A DNA stretch of 64,000 nt from Paenirhodobacter ferrireducens (GTDB taxonomy: Bacteria > Pseudomonadota > Alphaproteobacteria > Rhodobacterales > Rhodobacteraceae): contig NZ_SAVB01000004.1 of the NCBI RefSeq assembly GCF_004022265.1, positions 62,001-126,000 on the forward strand, in the 5' to 3' direction. The notes under the pieces were generated by a model. It did not search any database, was not told where the DNA came from, and worked only from the letters and a program-made list of their open reading frames with translations. Below, in pieces: positions 50,506 to 60,026 of this stretch; within the stretch, counting starts at the first letter, position 1, and each line of letters starts with the position of its first letter. The position numbers and the translations under genes were made by a program.

Positions 50506-52451
50506 GGCGCGATGCCGCGCAGCTCGTCCGAGAAGGTGATCGGGCCGTGGCCCGCCACGCCCAGCCGGGCGCGATAGACCGGCAGGCTCTCGGCCACCCG
50601 CATCACATAGGTGCGGGTCTCGGTGAAGGGGATCATCTCGACCCAGTCGACCACGTCGACCGTCGGCACCCGCGGATCGCCCATCTCCTCGATCCAGCGC
50701 CGCGGCCGGCCCGGGCCGGCGTTGTAGCCCGCCGCCACCAGCACCGGCGAGGCGCCGAACTCGGCGCGCAGCTTCGCCAGATAGGCCCCGCCAAGGCGCA
50801 GGTTGTAGGTCGCGTCCGTGGTCAGCCGCGGTGCGCTGTAGGTCTCGCCGATCGTGGGCGCCATCAGCTTCGCCGTGCCCGGCATCAGCTGCATCAGCCC
50901 GCGTGCGCCGACATGGCTGATGACGGCGTGGTCGAATTCGCTTTCCCGCCGCGCGATCGAGAGGGCCAGCTCCTCGGGCACACCGAGGTCATGCGTGGTC
51001 AGCTCGGGAATCGGATAATAGGCCTGCACCAGCACCGTGCCGCCACTTGCCGCGCGCTTGGCCAGAAGCAGCGCCAGATGCGGATCGCGCCATTCGTCGG
51101 CCAGCCGGGCCAGTGCCGGCAACGCCGCATCGGGCAGGCCTTCCTCGAGATGCAGGATGAAGCGCGCCGCCAGATCCCCGTCGCCCGCCGCCTGCAGCTC
51201 CTGCGCCGCGGCGAAGACCGAGCTGGTCGTGAACCCCTGTCCGCGCCAGTCGGGCAAGGGCGCGGGGGCCGAGAAGGCGGGATCGAGCGGCTCGCCCGCG
51301 CGCTCGGCGCACAGGAGGCCATAATAGGCCGTCTGGAACCGTGCCCCGTCGCGATAGGCGGCCTGCGCCTCGGCGGTCTTGCCCATCCGCTCGAGCGCGC
51401 GGCCGCGCCAGTAATCGGCACGCGAGGTGCTGATCGGGCTTGCCACCTCGGCGCCAAGCGCCTCGAAATGCGCAAGCGCCTGCGGCGCATCGCCGAGCTT
51501 CAGCGCGGCAAAGCCCGCCAGCCATTCGAGATCGGCCCAGTCGCCGCCCCCCGCAGCCAGGTGATGGCCCGCCGCCAGCTTGTAGGCGAGCGCCACATCG
51601 CCCTTGCGCAGGAAGAAACGCGCCAGCTGGCCGCGCAGCGTCGACCAGGCCCCCGGATCGCCCAGGGTCTCGGCGCTGTCCGAGCGTGACAGAACGATCT
51701 CGGCTGCCCCCTCCTCGAGGCTCTTGCGCCAGCGCCAGACGGCGCGGTCGCGCGCCAGACCGGCCGAGTGCATCATGTAGTCGGGCACGGCCGCGATCAG
51801 CGCATCCACCCCCTGCGCGCGGCGCTGGAGCGCGATCCGCGCCGCGGCGACCGCCCGGGTACCAGAGGTGACAAGCGGCAGCAGGCGCGCCGCCTGCGCG
51901 GTCTCACCGCGGTCGAGCATCGCCTGCATCCGCCCGCCATGCGCCGGCGCCACCAGATCGCCATAGCGCGCGAGGAAGGCGGCCTCCTCGGCCTCGGTCA
52001 GGGTCAGGCCGCGCCAGGCGGTCTCGGCCACCTGCCGGGCGGCCTCGTCGCGGCCAAGCGCCTGCAACGCCGCAATCAGGGCAAGCGCGCCCTGCCCGGT
52101 CTGCGGCGCGGAATGGGCGAACCAGGCGACGACCGCGGCGGGGCTCGCTTCACTCAGTGTGTCCTCGCCCTTCCGGCGCAGAAGCGGCATCCCCGGCCAG
52201 TCGGCCCGGCGCGCGATGAAACCCGCGTAATCGTCGAAGCTGCCCCGCCCCGCGCGCAACCGCTGCCATTCGATCAGATCGGCGGCGATCTGCCCCGCCG
52301 GGCGGGCGGCGGCCGCCGCACCATCCCAGTCGCCGGCCTGCGCCGCCGCCAGCGCCGCGGCGAGCGCGGTGGCATCGGCCGCCCGGACGGGCGGCGGGGA
52401 AAGGGCAAGGGCGACGGCCAGAAGGACCGCCTGCGGAAGGGTTCGGATCAT
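50502..52451 (-). CDS. slt: Soluble lytic murein transglycosylase
   Basis: Periplasmic peptidoglycan lytic enzyme, 649 residues with a Sec signal peptide ([13 protein letters not shown]). A long superhelical alpha-domain (tetratrico-like helical repeats, about residues 30-480) precedes the C-terminal SLT domain: [20 protein letters not shown] (catalytic Glu near residue 504), then MQLMPGTA and YNAGPGR. The length matches Slt70-type enzymes. The start is at MIRTLPQA; the longer frame upstream lacks signal character. It is divergent from dapA. Confidence 0.94.
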   Translation of the reverse strand: MIRTLPQAVLLAVALALSPPPVRAADATALAAALAAAQAGDWDGAAAAARPAGQIAADLIEWQRLRAGRGSFDDYAGFIARRADWPGMPLLRRKGEDTLSEASPAAVVAWFAHSAPQTGQGALALIAALQALGRDEAARQVAETAWRGLTLTEAEEAAFLARYGDLVAPAHGGRMQAMLDRGETAQAARLLPLVTSGTRAVAAARIALQRRAQGVDALIAAVPDYMMHSAGLARDRAVWRWRKSLEEGAAEIVLSRSDSAETLGDPGAWSTLRGQLARFFLRKGDVALAYKLAAGHHLAAGGGDWADLEWLAGFAALKLGDAPQALAHFEALGAEVASPISTSRADYWRGRALERMGKTAEAQAAYRDGARFQTAYYGLLCAERAGEPLDPAFSAPAPLPDWRGQGFTTSSVFAAAQELQAAGDGDLAARFILHLEEGLPDAALPALARLADEWRDPHLALLLAKRAASGGTVLVQAYYPIPELTTHDLGVPEELALSIARRESEFDHAVISHVGARGLMQLMPGTAKLMAPTIGETYSAPRLTTDATYNLRLGGAYLAKLRAEFGASPVLVAAGYNAGPGRPRRWIEEMGDPRVPTVDVVDWVEMIPFTETRTYVMRVAESLPVYRARLGVAGHGPITFSDELRGIAP

Positions 52452-52585
52452 CGCTCTGCTCGTTTTTTCAAGTGGTGACCCGAAGCCCGCCCGGATGCAA
52501 TTCACAAGTTGGCAAGAGGCGAAGGCTCGCCTATGGTCCGGCCGATTTCAACCGGGCGAATCCGCCCACACCGCAGGAGCGTGTC

Positions 52586-53458
52586 ATGTTCAAAGGGTCC
52601 TTCCCCGCACTCGTCACGCCGTTCACGAACGGCGCAGTCGATTGGGACACGCTCAAGAAACTCGTCGAGTGGCACATCGAGCAGGGCTCGAGCGGCATCG
52701 TCCCGGTCGGCACCACCGGCGAGAGCCCGACGCTGAGCCACGAGGAGCACAACCGCGTGATCGAGGTGGTCGTGCAGGCCGCCGCCGGCCGGGTGCCGGT
52801 GATCGCCGGCGCGGGCTCGAACTCGACCTCCGAAGGGATCGAACTGATCCAGCACGCCGAGGCCGCCGGCGCCGATGCCGCACTTGTGGTGACGCCCTAT
52901 TACAACAAGCCGACGCAGCGCGGCATGGTGGCGCATTTCACCGCGATGCACGACGCCTCGTCGCTGCCGATCATCATCTACAACATCCCCGGCCGCTCGG
53001 TCGTCGACATGTCGCCCGAGACGATGGGCGAGCTGGCGAAACTGCCCCGCATCGTCGGTGTCAAGGACGCGACCGGCGACCTCAGCCGCGTGGCGAAGCA
53101 GCGCCTGACCTGCGGGCCCGATTTCATCCAGCTCTCGGGCGAGGATGCGACGGCGCTCGGCTTCAACGCCATGGGCGGCGTCGGCTGCATCTCGGTCACC
53201 GCGAACGTGGCGCCGAAGCTCTGCGCCGAGTTCCAGGCGGCGACGCTGGCGGGCGATTACGAGAAGGCAATGGAATATCAGGACAAGCTGATCCCGCTGC
53301 ACATCGCAATCTTCCTCGAGCCGGGCGTTGCGGGCGCGAAATACGCGATGTCGAAGCTGGGCCTGTGCGCGGCCGAGGTGCGGCTGCCGCTGACCGAGCT
53401 CACCGACGCCACCAAGGCCGCGATCGACGCGGCGATGGCGCATGCCGGCCTGATCTGA
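52586..53458 (+). CDS. dapA: 4-hydroxy-tetrahydrodipicolinate synthase DapA
   Basis: First committed step of lysine/diaminopimelate synthesis, condensing pyruvate with aspartate semialdehyde. The 290-residue length is normal. Motifs: [14 protein letters not shown] (Thr pair), [20 protein letters not shown] and the Schiff-base lysine in VGVKDATGD near residue 162. The ribosome-binding site GGAGCG lies before the ATG. It feeds peptidoglycan synthesis, whose turnover enzyme slt is divergent from it. Confidence 0.97.
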   Translation: MFKGSFPALVTPFTNGAVDWDTLKKLVEWHIEQGSSGIVPVGTTGESPTLSHEEHNRVIEVVVQAAAGRVPVIAGAGSNSTSEGIELIQHAEAAGADAALVVTPYYNKPTQRGMVAHFTAMHDASSLPIIIYNIPGRSVVDMSPETMGELAKLPRIVGVKDATGDLSRVAKQRLTCGPDFIQLSGEDATALGFNAMGGVGCISVTANVAPKLCAEFQAATLAGDYEKAMEYQDKLIPLHIAIFLEPGVAGAKYAMSKLGLCAAEVRLPLTELTDATKAAIDAAMAHAGLI

Positions 53459-53484
53459 GGCGACGTCACAATCGGACACCGGGT

Positions 53485-53520
53485 CGGGGGGCGCTGCCCC
53501 CCGTCTTCGTTTCACGAAGA
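53485..53520. repeat. Convergent-junction repeat, hairpin-pair copy
   Basis: CGGGGGGC-GCT-GCCCCCCG (53485-53503) followed by TCTTCGT-TTC-ACGAAGA (53504-53520), then CTCCCCCGG. The second hairpin matches the TCTTCG/CGAAGA unit of the 33.3-kb copy. It separates the convergent dapA and glutamine-synthetase-like genes. Confidence 0.75.
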
Positions 53521-53534
53521 CTCCCCCGGCCGCC

Positions 53535-54914
53535 TCAGACGTTGTGCAGGTAGAGCGCGTAATCGACGTCGGCGATCCAGCGCGCGACGCGGGCGTGCTC
53601 GGCCGCCTTGATCGCGGTGAAGGTGCGGTGCATGTCCGCACCAAGTGCCTCCTTCAGGAACTCCGACGCCGTCGCCCGATCGATCGCCTCGCGCCAGTCG
53701 CGCGGCATCGGCAGGTCGTCGGTGCCCTCATAGCCGTTGCCGGTGGTCTCGGGGCCCGGGTCGATGCGCTGCGCGAGGCCGCGGCGGATGCCCGCAAGGA
53801 TCGTCGCACCGACGAGATAGGGGCTGGCGTCGACGCCCGAGGGGCGATGCTCGATCCGCCGCGCCTTGACCTCGCCCGCGGGGATGCGCAGCGCGACCGA
53901 GCGGTTGTTGACGCCCCACGACGGTGAGACCGGGGCATAGCTTTGCCCGACGAAGCGGCGCCAGGAATTCGCATGCGGCGCGAAGACCAGCATTGACTCG
54001 CCCATCGTCTGGCGTAGCCCGCCGAGCGCGTGCCTGATCGTCTCGGTCCACACCCCCTCGACCGCCTCGGCGAAGATGTTGCGCCCCGTGCCGTCCTGCA
54101 GCGAGACGTGGAAATGCATGCCCGAGCCCGCGTATTTCTCGACCGGCTTCGCCATGAAGCAGGCGGTGACGCCGTGCCGGCGCGCCTGCATCCGCACGAT
54201 GCGCTTCAGCCGCACGAGGTCATCGGCCGCCTGCATCACGTCGGTGCGGTAATCGAGCGTCAGCTCGTATTGCCCCGGCGCATATTCCGAGATCACCGTC
54301 TCGGCGCGGATCCCCATCGCCTCGGCGGCGCGGTAGATGTCGGAAAACAGCGGCTGCATCCCGTGCAGGTGGTCGACGGAATAGACCTCGGTCCAGTCCG
54401 AGCGGCGCCCGTCGAGCACCGCGGCCGCCGGCCGCACGCCCGCGCTCATGTCCGGGTCGAGCAGGAAGAACTCGAGTTCGAAGGCGCCGGCGGGGAACAG
54501 CCCTTCGCCCGCCATCGCCTCGACCTGACGCTTCAGGGCATGGCGCGGATCCGAGCTCATCGGCACGCCCTCGAGCGAATACATGCTCATCAGCAACTCG
54601 GCCCGCGGCGGCGTGGTGCCATGGAGCGGCTTCAGCGTGCCCGGGATCGGCCAGGCGCGCAGATCGCCATCGCCCTGATCCCAGATCAGGCCGGTCTCGT
54701 GCACATCCTCGCCGACGATGTCGAGCCCGAGGATCGAGATCGGCAGGTGACGGCCGTTGCGGTAGAGGCCGATCAGCTCATGGCGGCGGATGATCTTGCC
54801 GCGGCCGATGCCGTTGGCGTCGGACAGGACGATGTCGATCGCCTCGATCTCGGGATGGGCGGCGAGGAATTCCTCGGCTTCCTCGATGGAGGAGCCGGAC
54901 GGGGAAAGGGTCAT
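53535..54914 (-). CDS. Glutamine-synthetase-family ligase (PuuA/GlnT-like)
   Basis: ATP-dependent gamma-glutamyl ligase of the glutamine synthetase family, 459 residues, lacking the adenylylation-type features of GlnA and resembling PuuA-type gamma-glutamylpolyamine synthetases. Active-site segments include AFELEFFLLD, EYAPGQYELTLD, GSGMHFHVSLQDG and NNRSVALRIPAG. The amine substrate is unknown. It is the second gene of a two-gene unit behind a class III aminotransferase, one base apart, which suggests a shared pathway for an amine or omega-amino acid. Confidence 0.9.
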   Translation of the reverse strand: MTLSPSGSSIEEAEEFLAAHPEIEAIDIVLSDANGIGRGKIIRRHELIGLYRNGRHLPISILGLDIVGEDVHETGLIWDQGDGDLRAWPIPGTLKPLHGTTPPRAELLMSMYSLEGVPMSSDPRHALKRQVEAMAGEGLFPAGAFELEFFLLDPDMSAGVRPAAAVLDGRRSDWTEVYSVDHLHGMQPLFSDIYRAAEAMGIRAETVISEYAPGQYELTLDYRTDVMQAADDLVRLKRIVRMQARRHGVTACFMAKPVEKYAGSGMHFHVSLQDGTGRNIFAEAVEGVWTETIRHALGGLRQTMGESMLVFAPHANSWRRFVGQSYAPVSPSWGVNNRSVALRIPAGEVKARRIEHRPSGVDASPYLVGATILAGIRRGLAQRIDPGPETTGNGYEGTDDLPMPRDWREAIDRATASEFLKEALGADMHRTFTAIKAAEHARVARWIADVDYALYLHNV

Positions 54915-54915
54915 G

Positions 54916-56286
54916 TCAGGTCTCGAAAAGAAGGCCCAGCACCGCGCCGAAGGCCTCGACCAGGCGGTCGATCTGGGCCTCGGTGGTGACGGGCGAAATC
55001 AGCATCATGTTGTGGAACGGCGCGATCAGGCAGCCGCGGTTCAAAAGCCCCTGGTGGATCGCCGCCTCGAGCGCGGGGGCATGGGCGGCCTCGGCTTGCG
55101 TGCCGTTCAGCAGTGGCCCGGGGGCGCAGATGAACTCGACCCGCGCGCCGACGCGCACCACATGCCAGGGGGCGCCGACGCGGACGATCGCCTTCGTCAG
55201 TCCCGCGCTCAGTCGCGCGGCGCCCGCCTCCATCCGGGCATAATTCTCGGCGGTCATCACCTCGGAGAGGGTGGCGACGAGGCAGGCGACCTGCATCGGA
55301 TTCGCCGACAGCGTGGTGCCCATGCCGGAATGGCCGGCGGGGCGGGTGGCGTCATAGGCGGCAAAGCGGCGCGCAACGGTCTCGGTCACGCCCCAGATCG
55401 CGGTGGGCATCCCCCCCGCCACGCATTTGCCGGTGACGAAGATGTCGGGCATCAGCCCGTGCACGCGGCTGTACCCGCCCCGCCCCGACGAGATCGTGTG
55501 CGTCTCGTCGATGATGAGGAGCGCGCCGTGGCGGGTGGTCAGATCGCGCAGCCCGGCGTGGAACCCAGGCGCCGGCAGCACCATGCAGGAATTGGTCAGC
55601 ACCGGCTCGGTCAGGATCGCGGCGACATCGCCCGCGGCCAGCGCCGCCTCGACCGAGGCGAGGTCGTTGAACTCGGCCGCGACGGCGACCTGCGTCAGAT
55701 CCTCGACCTGACCGACAAGGCCCGGACGCGCCGCGGTCCGGCCGCCCTCGAGCCGCACCATCGTGTCATCGACCGTACCGTGGTAGCAGCCGTTGAACAC
55801 CAGCACCTTCGGCCGCCCGGTGACGGCGCGGGCAAGGCGCAGCGCGAAGCGGTTCGCATCGGTCGCGGTCGTCGCGATCTGCCAGCGCATCGGACCGAAG
55901 ACCTCGCACAGACGCCGCCCGGCCTCAAGTGCCGCCTCGCTCGGCAGCATGGTGGTGAGGCCGCGGTCTGCCTGCGCGCGGATCGCGCGGGCGACGGGGG
56001 CGGGCGAATGGCCGAACATCGAGCCGGTGTCGCCCAGACAGAAATCGTCGATCACATGGCCGTCGAGATCCTCGATCACCGCCCCCTCGGCGCGGGCGAC
56101 CAGCATCGGGAACGATTGCGGCCAGTCGCGCATCCAGTGCATCGGCACGCCGTCGAGAAAGGCCCCGGCGCCCGCCGCAAGCGCGGCGCGGCTGCGCGGG
56201 CGAGCCGCAGCATAGACCGCAGCCTCGGTCGCCGCGAAATCGGCAATCCGTGCGGCGCTCGCCCCGCCGATGCGTTCATCCGTCAT
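54916..56286 (-). CDS. Class III PLP-dependent aminotransferase
   Basis: Aminotransferase of 456 residues resembling omega-amino acid or glutamate-1-semialdehyde-type enzymes. PLP-binding features: GDTGSMFGHSP, NGCYHGTVDD, IDETHTISSGRGG and the Schiff-base lysine near residue 285 in FVTGKCVAGGMPTA. With the downstream glutamine-synthetase-like ligase it would deaminate or transaminate an amine-derived compound; the substrate is not evident. Gene start at MTDERIGG follows a GGAGGGGCAG. Confidence 0.92.
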   Translation of the reverse strand: MTDERIGGASAARIADFAATEAAVYAAARPRSRAALAAGAGAFLDGVPMHWMRDWPQSFPMLVARAEGAVIEDLDGHVIDDFCLGDTGSMFGHSPAPVARAIRAQADRGLTTMLPSEAALEAGRRLCEVFGPMRWQIATTATDANRFALRLARAVTGRPKVLVFNGCYHGTVDDTMVRLEGGRTAARPGLVGQVEDLTQVAVAAEFNDLASVEAALAAGDVAAILTEPVLTNSCMVLPAPGFHAGLRDLTTRHGALLIIDETHTISSGRGGYSRVHGLMPDIFVTGKCVAGGMPTAIWGVTETVARRFAAYDATRPAGHSGMGTTLSANPMQVACLVATLSEVMTAENYARMEAGAARLSAGLTKAIVRVGAPWHVVRVGARVEFICAPGPLLNGTQAEAAHAPALEAAIHQGLLNRGCLIAPFHNMMLISPVTTEAQIDRLVEAFGAVLGLLFET

Positions 56287-56380
56287 CTGCCCCTCCCGAG
56301 ATCGGCGCAGATCAGCACGCCGGACGGTTCGCCGTCAACGCCCCGCGACGTGCCGTTCCGGCACGCCGTCTGCCAAAAGG

Positions 56381-56411
56381 AAAAGGCCCGGGCGCGCGGC
56401 CCGGGCCTTTT
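56381..56411 (-). terminator. Intrinsic terminator of nhaD
   Basis: A 13-bp perfect stem AAAAGGCCCGGGC / GCCCGGGCCTTTT with loop GCGCG, followed on the minus strand by CCTTTTGG. It lies 15 bp beyond the nhaD stop and upstream of the aminotransferase gene on the same strand. Confidence 0.85.
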
Positions 56412-56425
56412 CGACAATCCTGTCC

Positions 56426-57754
56426 TCAGTGCGCGCGGGCGGCGACCGAGAAGAGATCGGCGTTCAACAGCAGATGCGCGCCGATCGCCACCGCATAGCC
56501 AAGCGCGATCGCCCAGGTCCATTTGAGGTGGGTGGTGAAGGTATAGATGCCACGCGCCTGCCCCATCAGCGCCACGCCCGCCGCCGAGCCGATCGACAAA
56601 AGCGAGCCGCCGACGCCGCAGGTCAGGGTGATCAGCAGCCACTGGCCATGCGTCATGTCCGGGTCCATCGTCAGCACCGCGAACATCAGCGGGATGTTGT
56701 CGATGATCGAGCTCATCGCACCGAGGATGGTGTTTGCCGCGGTCGGCCCGAGCCCCTGATAGAGCAGCCCCGACAGCATATCGAGATAGCCCAGAACGCC
56801 CAGACCGCCGACGGCGAAGATGATGCCGAAGAAGAACAGCAGCGTGTCCCATTCGAGCTGCTCGAACTGCTTGAAGGCGTCGAGCACCAGCTCTTCGTGC
56901 GGGCGGCGCTTGGTGATCTTGCGGGTCAGGAAATAGCTGTAGATCTGCATGTAGCCGAGGCCGAGCATCATGCCCAGCGCCGGCGGCAGGGCGAGGAAGT
57001 TCTTGAAGCAGATCGCGGTGACGATGGTCGCGAAGAACAGGAACACCACCATGCCCGCGCCCGGCTTCGGATGCGCGGTGCCATGCACGTCGGCCGGCAT
57101 CTCGTTCGGGATCACGAAGGACATGATCAGCGCCGGCACCAGCCAGTTCAGCAGCGACGGGATCAGCAGGTCGAAGAACTCGAAGAACTCGATCACGCCC
57201 TTTTGCCAGACCATCAGCGTGGTGATGTCGCCGAAGGGGGTGAAGGCGCCGCCCGCATTCGCCGCGACGACGAGCGAGACGAAGGAGGTGGAGACGAATT
57301 TCGGATGGCCCTTGCCCACCGCCATCACCACCGCGCCCATGACCAGCGCCGTGGTCAGGTTGTCGAGCACGCCCGACAGGAAGAAGGCGATGACGCCGGT
57401 GATCCAGAACAGCTTGCGATAGGTCAGCCCGAGACTGACGAGCTTGGCCCGCAGCACATCGAAGACGCGCCGTTCCTCCATCGTGTTCACATAGGTGATG
57501 GCGACAAGGAGGAAGAGGAAGAGCTCACCATATTCCTCGACGATCCCGATTGCCTTCTCATGCGCGACGCCGGTCAGCCCCGCCCGCATGTAGGCGATGC
57601 CGATCAGCATCCAGATCAGGCCGGCCGCCAGCATCACCGGCTTCGACTTGCGCATGTGGGTCGCTTCTTCCGTGATCACCAGCGCATAGGCGCCGATGAA
57701 GATCAGGATCGAGGCAATGCCGATCACGCTGCCCGTAAGGTCCAGGCTTTCCAT
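56426..57754 (-). CDS. nhaD: Sodium/proton antiporter NhaD
   Basis: Na+/H+ antiporter of the NhaD (IT superfamily) family, 442 residues with about 11-12 hydrophobic helices. Conserved segments include FLSGVLDNLTTALVMG, VVAANAGGAFTPFGDITTLMVW and SSIIDNIPLMFAVL, the duplicated ion-binding pattern. A start at MESLDLTG gives the family N-terminus; the frame is open upstream for about 110 codons but the added sequence is low-complexity GC-rich leader, not protein-like. Ends at a strong terminator. Sodium or alkaline adaptation is the likely role. Confidence 0.94.
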   Translation of the reverse strand: MESLDLTGSVIGIASILIFIGAYALVITEEATHMRKSKPVMLAAGLIWMLIGIAYMRAGLTGVAHEKAIGIVEEYGELFLFLLVAITYVNTMEERRVFDVLRAKLVSLGLTYRKLFWITGVIAFFLSGVLDNLTTALVMGAVVMAVGKGHPKFVSTSFVSLVVAANAGGAFTPFGDITTLMVWQKGVIEFFEFFDLLIPSLLNWLVPALIMSFVIPNEMPADVHGTAHPKPGAGMVVFLFFATIVTAICFKNFLALPPALGMMLGLGYMQIYSYFLTRKITKRRPHEELVLDAFKQFEQLEWDTLLFFFGIIFAVGGLGVLGYLDMLSGLLYQGLGPTAANTILGAMSSIIDNIPLMFAVLTMDPDMTHGQWLLITLTCGVGGSLLSIGSAAGVALMGQARGIYTFTTHLKWTWAIALGYAVAIGAHLLLNADLFSVAARAH

Positions 57755-58148
57755 TCCGAGAGTTCTCCAGTCCCTGTTTCCGCTGGATTTACCCCCGGGC
57801 AGGCGCAGGAAACAAGTGCAATCGCGCCCAGGCGCAAAGACCGGGGGAGGCCCGCAGGAGCGGCCGGCCGGGACCGGGCGACTCACCCCTCGGGCGGGCG
57901 GCGGTGCCGGGCCGGCAGGGCCCGGCGAAATCCTCTCGCACATGCAGAATGCGCAACAACCTGCCGGTTCCGGCGTGGTCTGAGCAACAATGCGCTGAAC
58001 CGCTGCGGCAGCAGCGCCGCACCCGCGACTTTGACGACTGTGTGACGCAATGCTCTCTTGCAAGTTTATGGGCACTATGCCTAAGGATTTGGCAACGAGG
58101 CTGCCCTAGGGTGGCCTCAAGAACTATCTGAGATACCTTGGAAAATAG
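57755..58148. other. Divergent promoter region between nhaD and opgG
   Basis: 394 bp without a gene. The nhaD side contains a very GC-rich leader of about 200 bases, including the hairpin GCCGGGCC-x5-GGCCCGGC (57906-57926), that could fold into a long 5' UTR; the opgG side (58040-58148) is AT-richer and may hold its promoter. I do not recognise a known riboswitch. Both neighbouring functions (Na+ export, osmoregulated glucans) are osmotically relevant. Confidence 0.5.
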
Positions 58149-59810
58149 ATGCCTGCCCGTCGTCTTCAAAGACCAGCCCTGGTGACCCGCCGCCGCCTGC
58201 TCGGAACCCTGTCCGCCGGGGCCGTTCTGGCCTGCAGCGGCGGTTTCGCACGCCCGGTGCTGGCCCAGGACGCAGCTCCGGCGACCGAGCCCACCCTGGC
58301 GCCCCCCCCCGAGGTTCCAGCCGAACCCGCTGCGCCGCAGCAGGCGCCGTTCAGCTTCGACAGCCTGACCGAGGAGATGCGCGCGGCGACGGCGAAGCCC
58401 GACCAGCCGCAGCAACTGCCCGACAGCTTCCTGTCGCAGCTGACCTACGACGACTACCGGCTGATCCGCTTCAACCCCGAGCGCGCCCGCTTCGCCGATG
58501 TCGAGGAGACCCGCTTCCAGCTCCACGCCTTCCACATGGGCTGGCTGTTCAAGGAACCGGTGCTGCTCTACGAGGTCTCGGGCGACCAGGCCCGGCTGAT
58601 GGGCTTCGACACCGACGATTTCATCTATGAGCGCGAGGCCCGCACCCATGTGCCCGAGCACACGGTACTGCCCGGCGTCGCCGGCTTCCGCCTGCACACG
58701 CCGCTGAACCGTCCCGACGTCTTCGACGAGCTGGTGGCCTTCCAGGGCGCCTCCTATTTCCGCTCGCTCGGCCGCGGCTCGGCCTATGGGCTCTCGGCGC
58801 GGGGGCTGGCGGTGAACACCGGCATGTCGATCGCCGAGGAGTTCCCGCGCTTCACCCGGTTCTGGATCCAGCGCCCCGAATCGGGCAGCAGCACGATCAC
58901 CGTCTGGGCCGCGATGGAGAGTGCCTCGCTCACCGGCGCCTATCAGTTCGTCATCACCCCCGGCGAGGAAACGGTGATGGAGGTGACGGCGCGGCTGTTC
59001 CTGCGCAACAATGTCGAGCAGCTCGGCATCGCGCCGCTGACCTCGATGTTCCTCTTTGCCGAGCGCAACCATTCCGACTTCGACGACTATCGTCCGAACG
59101 TGCATGACAGCGACGGGCTGGGCATCACCCGCGCCGACGGCGAACTGCTGTGGCGACCGCTCGCGAACCCGCCGCGCCTCGCCTCGAGCTACTTCACCGA
59201 GACCACGCCGAAAAGCTTCGGCCTCTATCAGCGTGACCGGAATTTCGATCATTATCAGGATGCTGCCGCACTTTACGAGCGCCGCCCCTCCTGCGTGGTC
59301 GAGCCTCTGGGCGACTGGGGCAAGGGCGCCGTGCGGCTGGTCGAGATCCCCTCGGACCTCGAGGTCAACGACAATATCGTCGCCTTCTGGGTGCCTGAGG
59401 CGCCGGCGAAGGCGGGCGATGCGTTCGAATACCGCTATCGACTGCGCTGGGGCGACATCGAGCCCTTCGACGGCAGTGCGCTTGCGCGCGTGCTGGAGAC
59501 CCGCGCCGGCGCCGGCGGCGTCTCGGGCGTGGCGAATACCGATGGCACCCGCAAGTTCGTCATCGACTTTGTCGGCGGTCTGCTGGAAAATCTCCCGGCG
59601 GAGGCGGTCGACAAGCTGAACATCGTCGCCTCGGTCTCGAAGGGGGAGATCGTGACGCAGGTGCTGCAACGCATTCCCGAGGACGGGATCTGGCGGCTCG
59701 TCCTCGACGTCAAGGCGCCCTCGGGCGCCACCGTGGAACTTTCCGCCCATATCGCGGGTTATGGCCGCAAGCTGACCGAAACCTGGCTCTATCAATGGAT
59801 CAAGGCATGA
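58149..59810 (+). CDS. opgG: Osmoregulated periplasmic glucan synthesis protein OpgG (MdoG family)
   Basis: Periplasmic protein of 553 residues that shapes the branched glucan backbone made by OpgH. A Tat-like signal (TRRRLLGTLSAGAVLA) and a Pro/Ala-rich linker to about residue 70 precede the MdoG domain (TYDDYRLIRFNPERARF, SARGLAVNTGMSIAEEFPRF). First gene of opgGIHC, which in R. sphaeroides is one operon; the opgI start overlaps its stop as ATGA. Confidence 0.95.
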   Translation: MPARRLQRPALVTRRRLLGTLSAGAVLACSGGFARPVLAQDAAPATEPTLAPPPEVPAEPAAPQQAPFSFDSLTEEMRAATAKPDQPQQLPDSFLSQLTYDDYRLIRFNPERARFADVEETRFQLHAFHMGWLFKEPVLLYEVSGDQARLMGFDTDDFIYEREARTHVPEHTVLPGVAGFRLHTPLNRPDVFDELVAFQGASYFRSLGRGSAYGLSARGLAVNTGMSIAEEFPRFTRFWIQRPESGSSTITVWAAMESASLTGAYQFVITPGEETVMEVTARLFLRNNVEQLGIAPLTSMFLFAERNHSDFDDYRPNVHDSDGLGITRADGELLWRPLANPPRLASSYFTETTPKSFGLYQRDRNFDHYQDAAALYERRPSCVVEPLGDWGKGAVRLVEIPSDLEVNDNIVAFWVPEAPAKAGDAFEYRYRLRWGDIEPFDGSALARVLETRAGAGGVSGVANTDGTRKFVIDFVGGLLENLPAEAVDKLNIVASVSKGEIVTQVLQRIPEDGIWRLVLDVKAPSGATVELSAHIAGYGRKLTETWLYQWIKA

Positions 59811-60022
59811 CCGCACTTCTCGAACCGCAAGCGGCCCGTTCCTCCGTTTCCGCCGAGGCGCTCAGCCCGGCAGAGCTCGTCGCGGGCCCCTGTGCCCTGC
59901 CCAACGCCCCCCTCGCAATGCCGATGCAGATCATCGAGCCGCGTGTGGGCCTGCTGCGGAGGCTTCTTTCAGGGCTGATCCCGCATCACCCCGCGGCGCC
60001 GTCGGCGGGCGCCGGCCTCTGA
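59807..60022 (+). CDS. opgI: Small opg-operon protein OpgI
   Basis: A 71-residue protein with no obvious signal peptide, a hydrophilic N-terminus and a short amphipathic segment (EPRVGLLRRLLSGLIPHH). Position and overlap with opgG, plus a four-base gap to opgH, match opgI of the R. sphaeroides opgGIHC operon, whose product has no assigned function. Assignment is by synteny; sequence alone would not identify it. Confidence 0.75.
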   Translation: MTALLEPQAARSSVSAEALSPAELVAGPCALPNAPLAMPMQIIEPRVGLLRRLLSGLIPHHPAAPSAGAGL

Positions 60023-60026
60023 CAAA

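Noticed and set aside
57755-57960. Glycine, fluoride or yybP-type riboswitch upstream of nhaD
   Set aside because: No known consensus core could be matched by eye; only unspecific GC-rich hairpins were found.
57755-58075. N-terminal extension of NhaD by about 107 residues
   Set aside because: The added sequence is rich in Cys, Pro and Arg, lacks helices, and does not resemble the NhaD family, whose N-terminus begins at MESLDLTG.
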